Source: Aquilaria yunnanensis
Taxonomy: Eukaryota; Streptophyta; Magnoliopsida; Malvales; Thymelaeaceae
Assembly (NCBI GenBank): GCA_039654915.1
Contig: CM077593.1
Span: 81,882,501-81,946,500 of the forward strand
Length of the DNA stretch: 64,000 bases
Direction: 5' to 3'
How positions within the stretch are numbered: the first letter of the stretch is position 1; each line of letters opens with the position of its first letter. The position numbers were made by a program, and so were the translations under genes. Below, one piece after another: positions 33,111 to 43,013 of the stretch. Under the pieces are notes generated by a model. It was not told the origin of the DNA, made no database searches, and worked only from the letters and a program-made list of their open reading frames with translations.

Positions 33111-34452
33111 GACAAAAAGGGCAGATCGTTCACTAAAGTTTTTGTAATAGTGGATATCAACCACTATATACTTTTTTATAGTTAAATCCATCATTAATAT
33201 TTGCGTTTGAGTGATATCTAACACCATTATTCTGAATGTGACCAAATTAGATACTTATAAAACTAACGGTGAGAATATTTCATTTTTTTTAGCATATTTC
33301 ATTAACTCTACTGAATAATAAAAATATAAAAGGCAACGTAATTGTCATCCTCCTGAGTAAATTACACAATTTCTTCCTAAACTATATTCATTGATGTGCA
33401 GAGGTCCCCAAAACTAAAAATAATAACAATGCTTCACCGTTTTCTTTCAACCATTTAACCAAAACTCATAGTTTTCTTTAACTATTTTCTTCTTCTTCCC
33501 ACTAAATCCAGATCACCTTCAACCAGGAAAGCACTTTCTTTACACTCTGGAATTTCCTGCTCCTCTCCTCTCAGGCATTTCCCAGAATCGATGATGGAGA
33601 TGGAAGCTCAAGAAACAAGAGCTCGTTTGGCATTTCATCGAACAAGTAAAGGGCGTGCTGGATTGCATGGCTTCGAGGCCGGCGAGGAATTGATCATGTT
33701 CTGAAGGTGGCGTTCCGGTTGATTGTGTTCTGAAGGCTTCGAGGACGACGAGGAATTGATCGTGTTCTCTTCTTTCGCTCCGTTGATTCCCCTCCGATCA
33801 CGTCAGAGCTCGCTTGGATATGTCGAAGCCAGAGCAACTGGTTGTCGGAGTTCCGAACTAAGTCGGCTCTAACCCCCACCAGGCCGGCATGATTCCGCCA
33901 AACTCCGTCTACAATGATCCCACCGGAATCCAAACCCCGGCGGCGGGGCCATCATCGTCCCCAGATTGTTCCAGACCAGTGAGGAATTGATTGTGTTCTG
34001 AAGCGATTTCCATACAAAAACGTCTGGGAAATCCAGTGTTGTTGAGATAAAGGAATTGCAATTGATTCAAAGAAGAGAATTCAGGGAAAGATACGATCCA
34101 GTGAATTCAGCCGAACAGCGTTTTAGAGAGAGAGAGAAGAGAGAGGGGAGAGAGGTGTTACATAAACAGAGATTAGGGGAGATTTGTAGTGTTGAACAAA
34201 ATATAGGGGTTAAGTTAGTCATTTTACCTTTTTTGTTTTTTTTTTTTGTACACAAGCTTATCATGTATATATGCTATATCTGTCGCCACATCATCAAAAT
34301 TTACCACATCATCATGTAGCTAGACAAACATAACAACAATAGTTAAAATTTGCTGATAATATAATGTTAGTGAGTGATTTAACTGTAAAAAAGTAATTGT
34401 AGGTGATATCCGCTATCATGAAAATTTCAGTAGAGTATTTGTTATTTTTGCC
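33111..34452. mobile_element. MULE-like element nested in the LTR, 10-bp TSD
   Basis: Flanked by a perfect 10-bp duplication ATATCTTTTT (33101-33110 and 34453-34462) that occurs once in the other, uninterrupted LTR. The ends are inverted repeats over about 120 bp: GACAAAAAGGGCAG...GTGGATATCAACC on the left, GGCAAAAATAACAA...GCGGATATCACC on the reverse complement of the right, then TTTTTTA-AGTTAAATC in both. Long TIRs with a 9-11 bp duplication indicate a Mutator-like element. No transposase. The interior (33480-34150) is distinctly less AT-rich and gene-like, the pattern of a Pack-MULE. Confidence 0.85.
33590..34060. other. GC-richer, gene-like cargo of the nested MULE
   Basis: This stretch stands out in composition from both the TIRs and the surroundings. 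Words such as GGCTTCGAGG and GACGAGGAATTGAT recur (33668, 33735, 33980), an internal triplication. Short frames, for example MMEMEAQETRARLAFHRTSK from 33592, look like exon-derived sequence, but I cannot assign them to a gene family. Captured host DNA is an inference. Confidence 0.4.
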
Positions 34453-35359
34453 ATATCTTTTTCCAAGAAAAGTAGAAAAGATCTTTAGAAAAATCCTATT
34501 TGATATCATAATTGATAAGAATTCTAATTAACATAATAAAAACAAAAAAATAACTCTTAAACTAAAGAAAATAAAACACCTCTAAGAATAATTATGAAAA
34601 TTACAATAACAAAGTGTAAAATTTTCCACCCTCATCATTCTCCTCCTCTTGAAACAAAAAAACTTGTCCTCAATTCCTGGGGTAAAATTGAGCTCTTCCA
34701 TGCCTCATAAATAAATATTTAGAACACAACAAACTCCCATTACATTTCTTGAATGTTGAGCCATGATGATGCCTTTCTACTCTCAAATTTATCCAAACAT
34801 AAATCATATTATTTTAGCTTGACAAAAATCCTTTAATACTAATAAAATCTACAAATAGAAACTTTGGCTTTGACAAATCCTCATCAACCACTAATTCAAT
34901 TGCCTTAATTTATTCACTTTCAGTTCTTTTTTTTTTCTTTGTTGGAAAGTTTGAATTTTACCTCTTCATCATTCATGTCAATTTGTGCTAATTAGACATT
35001 ATAACTCAAGCCTCTTCGATTTTTGCATCCTTAATTGGTTCATGTACTTCAACAGCAACTTCACATTCACTTTATCAACGACTTTAGTTACACCATTCAC
35101 ATGTTCTTCTATTGGCTTGTTGCTCACAACTTGTTCTTGTTGCTCCATGCTTTCTTCATACTTTCCATCTTCTCCATTTAGCTCACAAATAATCTCTTCC
35201 TCCTCTTTTTTACATGGATCACCATATGTAAAACCATTGGAAATTATATTGCTCTTGTCACTATAGATTTTATAAATTTCCCCGTTGTAATTCTTGTGAG
35301 TATAATCTCTAATCTCCAACCTTGTGATATTTTTTATATTTTTGGAACAAGATCTCCTC

Positions 35360-36060
35360 ATCATCCAAAGAAAGAAAATATTTTTGTATCAACCACTTCA
35401 TTTGATATCATGTTTCAATTGAGTATTTCCCTTGACGATACCTTCTGACCTATAATTTCTTCTACCAAGCTAAAACTCGTCCCTTTAATCTCCTAGCAAC
35501 ATGCTACACTTTTTACTTTGGCACCATGCTATACTAGAAAACATTTTCAACTTTGGCAATCCATTCTACAAAATCTTCTATATCTAAATCTCCATAAAAT
35601 AAAATAAAAAAGATGCTACCTTCAATATCTCTCTAGCCGACCACCAACATCTGGTGTGTCATTTACGCTTAACAAGATAGTCATCATCGTCCATTTCAGA
35701 ATTGTCCACATGTTTCCTTAATTTAAAAGATAGTCCTCTTTGTTCGACAACTCTTCCTCAACGTAAATCTAACACCTATGCTAATACGTAGGAAGAGATC
35801 TTTTAATAGGCCAATCGAGGGCGTCATCCTCACGAACTTGCAATCTATCGTTGCCCCAATTCTTGTTTGCATGAAAAGTTCAAGCATCAAATCGTTTTGC
35901 AAAGCATTCATCAAAATGTTGGTATCTACGTTCCATATATTGCTCCCAAGCTCTAGACGCACCATTTGATCTTCCGACCTTAGGGTTTCAGTCCCCCCGA
36001 TTAATGTTATAAGAACTACCACTTCTTCAACTATGTCAATTTTCAAGAGAAAGTGGCAAT
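35360..36060 (-). pseudogene. Gypsy gag remnant
   Basis: Starting downstream of the PBS, the minus strand reads in shifting frames RRYQHFDECF, then FYGDLDIEDFVEWIAKVENVF (35540-35605) and HVARRLKGRVLAW, matching the gag core of plant gypsy elements (FxGDLDIEDFLxWLxEVExFF...VALRLKGxAxAWW). Several stops and frame changes. The following 121-codon frame at 34999-35364 is Glu/Lys-rich and not assignable. Confidence 0.65.
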
Positions 36061-36064
36061 TCCA

Positions 36065-36079
36065 CCTGCTTTGATACCA
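36065..36079 (-). promoter_or_regulatory. Primer-binding site of the gypsy element
   Basis: The minus strand reads TGGTATCAAAGCAGG two bases after the LTR end at 36082. TGGTATCAGAGC is complementary to the 3' end of initiator tRNA-Met; one base differs here. Confidence 0.75.
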
Positions 36080-36081
36080 CC

Positions 36082-36509
36082 TGACACAACAAGTTGTGTG
36101 AACAAGGATAGAACACGTCTAGCTCCAAATTAAAATAAAGAGTTTCAATCCAGAAACTTAAAATTTAGAGAGAAAATTCCAATAATTCTATTAATCAAAA
36201 GTTATATCTCTTGCATACATGTACAAGACTTTATATAGGCAACTATTAAAGTCTTAAACCAACTAAAATAGTAAAATTAAAATTAACTCTAGTTAGAAAA
36301 TCTAATACTAATTGATATCTTTTTCCAAGAAAAGATCTCTAGGAAAATCCTGTTTGATATTATATATAATTGATAAGGACTCTAATTAACATAATAAAAC
36401 TAAAAAATAACTTTTAAACAAAGAAAATAAAATAACCCTAAAAATAATTACGAAAATTACAATAAAATAATAAAGTGTAAAATTTTCTGCCCATGTTAGT
36501 TCCCTAACA
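36082..36509 (-). repeat. 5' LTR of the gypsy element
   Basis: Minus strand 5'-TGTTAGGGAACTAACATGGG ... TTGTTGTGTCA-3', 428 bp, followed by the PBS. Uninterrupted counterpart of the split LTR at 32855-34630. Confidence 0.75.
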
Positions 36510-38679
36510 CCTAAACCATTTTGCCGAGACATCAGGACCTAATGTAGTCTAAGCTTAATTTTAAAGAATAAATGTTAATAACCTAAGTAATACAACAAAA
36601 TATTTTAGGACCAAGTTTGTTTGAGATCATTGATCGTAGTACATTAAAGATGTTTATTATTTATATAATGATTATTTACCTAAATTTTATATTTATTGAA
36701 ACCGTACACTTTTAAGAATATAAACAATAATTGTACAATAATTTTCTAAAAAATAAGCATTTTTTTTTTGTTAATTTTTCATTTTTAGGCTTTGTAAATT
36801 AAGAAATTTAAAAGAACTTAGGTCTCGTTTGGTATTAGCATTAGAATTTGAAAAAGCTATTTAAGAAAAACTTTTAAGTTCAGCGGTTTCATCTCCACCA
36901 ATAATAAATTATCTAAAACTTTGAAGCTAATCACAAAAGCTATTTTCAAATGAGGCTTTAATTAGTTTCTAAAATTGTTGTCCTAGAGATTATTATATGT
37001 ATAATAATCTTTAGCTTTGAAATAATATCAAATCTAGATTAAAAAAAAAGTAAAAAAATATATTTTAGAGTAAAAAAAAAAGAAACTCAAACTAATTTTG
37101 CTTTTCTAATGAAGAAATTAATTCAGAATACTCTTTTTTTTTTTTAATAATCAAAAGCAGCTTTATAAGGTACAAAGTTATGGGGTACTATTTATTTAAA
37201 AAAAAAAAAGAGGAAAATGCCTACTTTTTTTGGGACTTGAAAGGCATCTAAACTAATATTAAGTAACATTTTTGCAGGAAAATGGTGAAAGCCGGAGTCA
37301 AACTCTCGACCTTCACCCATGTCCTTTTACCACTTTGCCAAGTAGCTAGGACAATTCAAGATAATTGGAATGTCATGCATCCTAATCACACGTTTAATGT
37401 CACATTTTTCTCGATGCAACTTCCCAATAATTTTTGTAAAATAGGAAAATCAAAATCAAAATCTCCATAATGTTTTCACTCCAACTCCAACATCTTTCAT
37501 ATTTTGTAGAATTTTACATTTATTATACAACAATTAAATATTATGCATTTAAAGAAAATTCAAATTAATGAGTGGCTTAGTTATTGCAATAATTAAATAT
37601 TTTATGTTTAAAATAATAATATTCTATATTATTAAGGACAAGTTTGAAAAGTTGAAAAATAGAAGGAAAAAGAGATAAAAAGTGAATTGAGAGGAGAGAC
37701 AGAAAAAATAATAAATTTTAGAGTTTTTATAGATTTAAAAAATTAACTTTTATCTTTCATTTCATTTCATATTTTAAAAAATTAGATAGAAAAACTACTT
37801 TAGTGAATATTTACTAAAACAGAAAAAATATACAAAATGAGAAAACCATTGAAGATATTTAACGGCACCACCGACACCCAAACAAAGGTTTAATTGAAAT
37901 TGAGAATCGCGTTTTTACTGTTTCCGAGTACGTAATTACGAGTCACTGTTGGTCGAATTGGATCAGGCGTCCTCAACTGAATGGAATGCAACTGGCGGTA
38001 GCCTCGAGGCCCTCAACTGATTTCGAGTCCGTTCCACCCGCCAATACGGTACTACCGCATCACATGTGTAAATGGTGCGGTTTCGTGTAGGAGGTGCACG
38101 TGCACCTCTTTTCAGTTTAGTTTTTTTTTTTTTAATTTTCAAAAAACTATTATTATTTGATGTTTTTCGCGAAATAAGAAGATATGACCACTCTTTTCAG
38201 TTTAATTTTTGTTGATTTTTGAAAACTGTTGCTTGATATTTTTCTCGAAATAAGAAGATATGTTCAATAAAAGACACATGAAAATCTCTAAATGAAAAAC
38301 GTAAATATTACAAAAAAATAAATCTTTTCTGAAAAAATTGGTAAAAAAACACATTATTCTAGATGCTCAGAATGCATTATAGTTTACAAGTTTGAGAAGT
38401 AAGGAAACAAAAATAAGCTGAAAGATTTTTTTTTCTTTTGGTTCCGTTGAGTTGTAAAGATGTTATAGACAGTCATATCATATTCATAAATTGTGACTTG
38501 GGCTAAACTTCAAATACATAAAGGATTATCTTTCACTTTTAGTGTAATGACTAACATGGCAGGTGGACATGGGGAGATTCAGAATTCGAACTCTAGTGGT
38601 TTGGCAACCCCACTAGCTATATCATGTTGTGACAAAGTTGGCTAAATTGCTATTCCGGTTTTGAAAAAACTGACATGCC
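36510..38679. other. Intergenic; short repeats and an 18-bp palindrome
   Basis: 36826-36965 is a dispersed repeat related in inverted orientation to 22497-22610. GAGGTGCACGTGCACCTC at 38091-38108 is a perfect palindrome containing a CACGTG G-box core. Just after it, two direct copies of about 85 bp (about 38108-38187 and 38195-38265) share TTTTCAGTTTA and CGAAATAAGAAGATATG. No gene recognised. Confidence 0.5.
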
Positions 38680-38687
38680 CTATTTTC

Positions 38688-38748
38688 CAGTGGCAAAGCC
38701 AATAGGGGGTCTGGGGGGTGCCCGGGCGCCCCCAACTTTTTTGCAAAT

Positions 38749-38781
<33 letters not shown>

Positions 38782-39909
38782 AAAAATAATGATAAAAAAA
38801 TTATAAAACATAACAATAATTTTTAAGAAGTATATATATAAAATGGTAATAATTTTCTCCATCTCACTAAAATTATATATAAATGCATGTGGTTGATTTG
38901 TGTAAGAAATGTAGGAAAAGTCTAACATCAAACAGTTAATTTTACTCTCTTAATAAAAAATAATTAGTTATATTATAAAAGGTTAGAAATGTAAAAGTAC
39001 AACTTTTTCGCTTCTTTTGTAAATTTTTGCATTAACTAAGATATGTTTTATGATTAACAGAGAAAGTACTTTAGCAAACAGATGATGAGCTTCTTTTTTT
39101 GTGTGTTGTTTTGGATCCCAGAAATTCTTATAAGTCCTTTAATATTGAGAATATATGTAGATTGACCGACAATTTTTATCCTTCAGATTTCACTAAATAA
39201 GAAAAGATTCATTTGAAATATTAGCTGCAGCATTATGAGTTTGATGTGCCTCACTATCCACAATTGAAAAAATGTATCTACAATTACTGATTATATAGAG
39301 AACTAAATGAAATAAGAAAGTAAGAAATTTATCCTTGAGTGGATAGATTGATTCGTCTTATATTGACTCTTCCTATTTTGACTACAACAACAAAACGAGC
39401 ATTTTCAATAATGAAAATTGTGAAAATAAGACTTCATAATAGCATGAGTGATATTTTTCTCAAGAATCACTTGATTGTTTATATTGAAAGAAATATTGTT
39501 GAGATCTTTTTAATAGACAATAAAATAGATAATTTTTATGCATTTAAAGAAATGCGTACCCACTTCAAGATGCATAAGGTATTATGTTTTTATTTGCTAT
39601 GTGATATTAATTGAACATGTGTACATGTATAATAACATAACTAATTTTTCATTGAGAGAAAAACACGTGAATTGATATGGATTTGAAGCTTATAATCACC
39701 TATTTATTATATGGATGAAAACGAAGATTTAGTAAATTTTACTTGCTATTTTAAAAGTGTATAACCTATAAATATAGCATTTTAATAGATTTTAAGTTAT
39801 TTTTGTTATTTTCTTTTTACATTGTAGAAATACATCTAATTCTTAATTCTCTAATATTTTCAAAATAAAATCTGGCCCCCTCCAAATTAAAATCCTGGCT
39901 CCGCCCCTG
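38688..39909 (+). mobile_element. hAT deletion derivative with perfect 8-bp TSD
   Basis: Flanked by CTATTTTC at 38680-38687 and 39910-39917. The ends are short TIRs: CAGTGGCAAAGCCA on the left and CAGGGGCGGAGCCA on the reverse complement of the right, 11 of 14 positions identical. An 8-bp duplication and CAGxGGCGGAGCCA termini define hAT elements. Only the C-terminal part of the transposase remains inside (39062-39614), so this 1222-bp copy is non-autonomous. A (TA)n(TG)n microsatellite lies near the left end (38751-38780). Confidence 0.92.
39062..39614 (+). pseudogene. hAT transposase C-terminal fragment (ZMYM/TTF-like)
   Basis: Reads LDPRNSYKSFNIENICRLTD and NFYPSDF, then HYEFDVPHYPQL, and an uninterrupted 91-codon frame 39339-39614 starting DRLIRLILTLPILTTTTKRA, FSIMKIVKIRLHNSMSDIFL, YIERNI. 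This is the hAT C-terminal dimerisation region (LTLPVSTATTERAFSAMKIVKTRLRN in intact relatives), as in plant zinc-finger-MYM-type/TTF-type transposases. Catalytic residues and the zinc finger lie upstream and are absent. In-frame stops occur before 39339. Confidence 0.85.
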
Positions 39910-39917
39910 CTATTTTC

Positions 39918-40698
39918 TAACTTGTAATAATAGTACATCCTTCTCTCGTACACTTGTATAATGCTTCTGAATACAAGAAAATAAAATAATATAAAGAACA
40001 TATTTAAATAAAAAATAAAAATTTTAGAAAGAGAACAAACAGAATTTAATGGTGTATTTGAGAAAATTATTAATAAGTGATTATTAGTAATTATTCTTAT
40101 ATATAATAATCATTTGCTCAACTTGTATACTAACTAATACCCTATTTTGCTATTTTTTCCATATACGAAAACTCATTAGTTTCAATTATGTTAGTTTTTA
40201 TCTACAACTAATGCAATTTGAAAGCTAACACTTTATTTACTTAATAATAGTTTGAATAAAACTTTTTTAAAAAATAATTATTTTTATGAATAAATAAAAT
40301 TTAAAAAAAAATACTTGATTTAAAAAATAATTTAAAGATACTTTTTGGGCTTCTTAAATGTAAAGTTTCAATTGAAATGCAAGTTAAATAAAAAATTAAC
40401 AAAACTAACAAAAGGTCATCAAATTCAAGAATAAAAGCATCAAATGACATAGAGTATGGGAAAAAAATATATAGATGATTTATATTTTTTCAGTTATTTT
40501 TAATTTTTCTTTTTGTTTTAACTCTAAATGAGCTGGACTTGGTTTATACAAAGTTTGAGTTAGGCAATATGTTTATATATTTTTAGCTTGCTATCATTTT
40601 TAGGCCAATTTTAGTAAATCTGACCTGATTATGTAGAAATATAAAGTCTGAATGTTTCTAAGTTTCTAAAATTAAATTTGAAACTTTATTTGTTTCTA
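39918..40698. other. Intergenic, AT-rich, nothing recognised
   Basis: Poly-A and poly-T rich. No gene, RNA or repeat boundary was seen. Confidence 0.4.
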
Positions 40699-40796
40699 TT
40701 ATGACTTTGAAAGAAGAAGACGTCTTAAGTCTGAGTAGAAACTTATATATAAGTTTCTACTCAGACTTAAGACGTCTTCTTCTTTCAAAGTCATAA
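40699..40796. repeat. Perfect 98-bp palindrome
   Basis: The 49 bases 40699-40747 are the exact reverse complement of 40748-40796, with no spacer; the centre is TATATA. Pairing stops at 40698/40797 (A opposite A). A perfect, spacer-free inverted repeat of this size is unusual and could form a cruciform or, if transcribed, a long hairpin. Confidence 0.93.
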
Positions 40797-40884
40797 AACT
40801 TTAATGGTATTCATAAATTTGAGAGTCATTTCATTTTGTAATTATGTTTCTTTAAAAATTTTCATTACAAGTTAAATATTACTT

Positions 40885-41230
40885 CATCCATCCAATTTTG
40901 GATGAGACATTTGAGTTTGGCACGAACATTAAAAAAAAGGTAAAAAGTTTGTGCATTGTTCCCAATTTTACCCTACACTTTTTACATGTAAATCAAGAAA
41001 GATAGAAAAAGTTTGTTTTTAAATGATACTTTGAAAAGTAATATGTCAAAGTAATTTATTAAATATGAAAATGTTGCAAACTTTTTGTGATGATTCAAAG
41101 TAGAATATGTCACATTTTTTTGAACATATATAGTAATTTTCAAAATTATTGTTAGCAATTGAACTTACAAATTTGATAATAGATTTGTGAGGTTTAATAT
41201 TTCAAAATCATTCTTATGTATGGTTAAATA
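40885..41230. repeat. MITE-like repeat, family B copy 2
   Basis: Starts CTTCATCCATCCAATTTTGG, a Stowaway-like end, and is collinear with 8766-8995 over about 230 bp (CACTTTTTACATGTAAATCA, AAATGATACTTT, AATATGAAAATGTTGCAAA). Non-coding. Confidence 0.6.
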
Positions 41231-41741
41231 ATCGCTATTATTTTGAGTAATACTTAAATTTCTTGAGTTTTAAAGTTTATGACATAGTTATATATCTTCT
41301 TCGAGTAAATTGCACGCGATACCCCCAACCTTTAATTATTGTTTCTGTTCTCACCCTAACCTTCACTTTGTTTATTGCGTGTCCCTAACCCAATTAAAAC
41401 GTTTCATTTCGACCCCTATGTGGACGGAACTCATCTAAATGGATGGCGAATACCACGTTAATGTTTATGTGGTACCAGAATGTCCACGTTGGCCTATTAA
41501 GTAGAGTAATGACTCCAACGTGGATGCTATGGCATGAAATTTTCCCTCCAAAAGGATGTTTGTGATTTTGTTGGCCAGTGAAAAGCTATAATTGTAGCCA
41601 TCCACCCTCATCCACCGCAGAAATGAGAACGTAATGGCCATAAATTAGGAAGAAGAGAGAAACTGGAGATCTAGGGATTTACCAACCTTTTATTTTGTTG
41701 GGGTCATTCGTAGTTTTAATTAAGCATAAATGGAGGGAAGA

Positions 41742-42157
41742 ACACCGAGGATTTGTTCGTGTGGGACTCTTACAACCCTGGTAACATCATAAGCTAATCC
41801 AGGATGAAGGTTTGTAAGATGCAGCAATTATGAGGTAAGAAAGATTCTGTCAAATTTGTTTTTGTATTGTATTCTGATGGGGAAGAGATGTTCTGACACG
41901 GTGGGCTCTATTTTTTTTTTTTTTTGTGAAATATGTTGGAAAGGGAGCTGAGAATTGTGGGTTTTTTTTATTGGTGCGATCCACCTGTGTCAAGTAGGAC
42001 AAGGGACGTTGTTAGTGAATTGCTCAGGCGGGTTCGGAGGACCGAAGAGCAGCTAAAAGAGCAGAAAGCGCTAACAAGACGGTTGAAGCTGTGGTTGGTG
42101 ATGCTTGTAGGGGTGGTTGTAATGAGGACATCTATTTGCTTTGGGGCAGTTGGTTGA
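41742..42157 (+). pseudogene. GRF zinc-finger protein of the MULE
   Basis: Exon 1 (about 41742-41835) reads PRICSCGTLTTLVTS and ANPG, FVRCSNYE, the first half of a GRF zinc finger (CxCG...NPGRRFxxCxxY), ending at a GTAAG. After an apparent intron, exon 2 encodes GFFYWCDPPVSSRTRDVVSE, a Leu/Arg/Glu helix (LLRRVRRTEEQLKEQKALTR) and a hydrophobic C-terminal segment (LWLVMLVGVVVM). The run of eight T at 41952-41959 is one base too long to keep the expected Cys-Gly before FFYW in frame, and exon 1 has a stop, so the gene is probably dead. Same architecture as the GRF gene at 18640-19190. Confidence 0.7.
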
Positions 42158-43013
42158 TGTGTATATGTTAGGGTTGTAAGGGGTTCATGTGTTTTTGGGT
42201 GGGGGTGCTGTATGTAGGGTCAGATCTTGTAGGCTGCTGCTAGATGAGAATGATGGTGTAGGGTGGATGAACTGGTTATATATGTGTTTCATTTTGGACC
42301 TTTAGCTTTTAAGTCGTGTTTCATTATGGACCCTAATCTTTGTATCATTCCTGTAATTGCACCGAATGTTTTTAATGTGTTCCATTTCAAACCCTGTTTT
42401 TATATGGTGGTTTCATACTTAACACCAACTTGATATAACAAATGTAATTTGTACCCCCAACTTCAGCACATTTTGATTATTTGTAGGATGCTTCTGTGAT
42501 GTCCCCATAGAATGAAAATTTGTGATGATAGAACAAAGTGAAAAGAAAGACATAATTTCATATAATTAGGAATGATTATAGATATATAAAGTGTTTGACT
42601 CCAACTTCTAAACAACCACATCATCTCACAACCCAAAAAACATCAACTTGAACCTTATTGAACACTATTACATCATTCCACAACCAAAACAACGTCATCT
42701 GTACTGTACTAAAAAAACAAGTACTTAGAATTGTACTAAACAAACCACAACTTCTTCAGTTAAAACATAATTCCTAAATATGTCACACATTCTAAGCTGA
42801 AGAGCCCATCCCTTTGCCTACTGCCTCCTTTCTTGGTCGGCCCCCTTTTTTTGTCTCATTGAAGGGACCACATTGTTGCTGAGTCTAAAGAATTCAAAAC
42901 CAGTTAACTGACCAATTGGCTAGGATTGTGCTCTAGTGTCATTCTGTTTCTGAATAACCCCAGTGTTCCTTGTTTGTGCTGGTTGGCTGCTTGTGTTCTT
43001 TCGAGTCTACAAT
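42158..43013. other. Convergent 3' spacer between the two MULE genes
   Basis: Non-coding stretch where the 3' ends of the GRF gene (+) and the transposase gene (minus) meet. TTTTGGACC / CATTATGGACCC / CATTTCAAACCC words repeat near 42280-42400, suggesting a small solo MITE end. No third gene seen. Confidence 0.5.

Larger units (their letters stand above)
32855..34630 (-). repeat. 3' LTR of the gypsy element, split by an insertion
   Basis: The parts 32855-33110 and 34453-34630 align with 36082-36509. The 1342 bp between them (33111-34452) have no counterpart in the other LTR. One extra short stretch (TTAAGAACA) distinguishes its outer end from the 5' LTR. Confidence 0.8.
32855..36509 (-). mobile_element. 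Decayed Ty3/gypsy element, internally deleted
   Basis: LTR sequences at 36082-36509 (5', minus strand) and 32855-34630 (3', interrupted) share long ordered words such as TTGATATCTTTTT, CTAATTAACATAATAAAA and AATTACAATAA-AAAGTGTAAAATTTT. Next to the 5' LTR the minus strand has TGGTATCAAAGCAGG, a primer-binding site of the initiator-Met type. The ~1.45 kb interior has gag remnants and, beside the 3' LTR, GIEDKFF, which resembles the end of gypsy pol, plus the purine tract AAGAGGAGGAGAATGATGAGGG (positions 34634-34655 region). Most of pol is gone. A target duplication was not found. Confidence 0.75.

Noticed and set aside
34999..35266. + strand 93-codon frame opposite the gypsy interior
   Set aside because: Shadow of the Glu/Lys-rich minus-strand element sequence.
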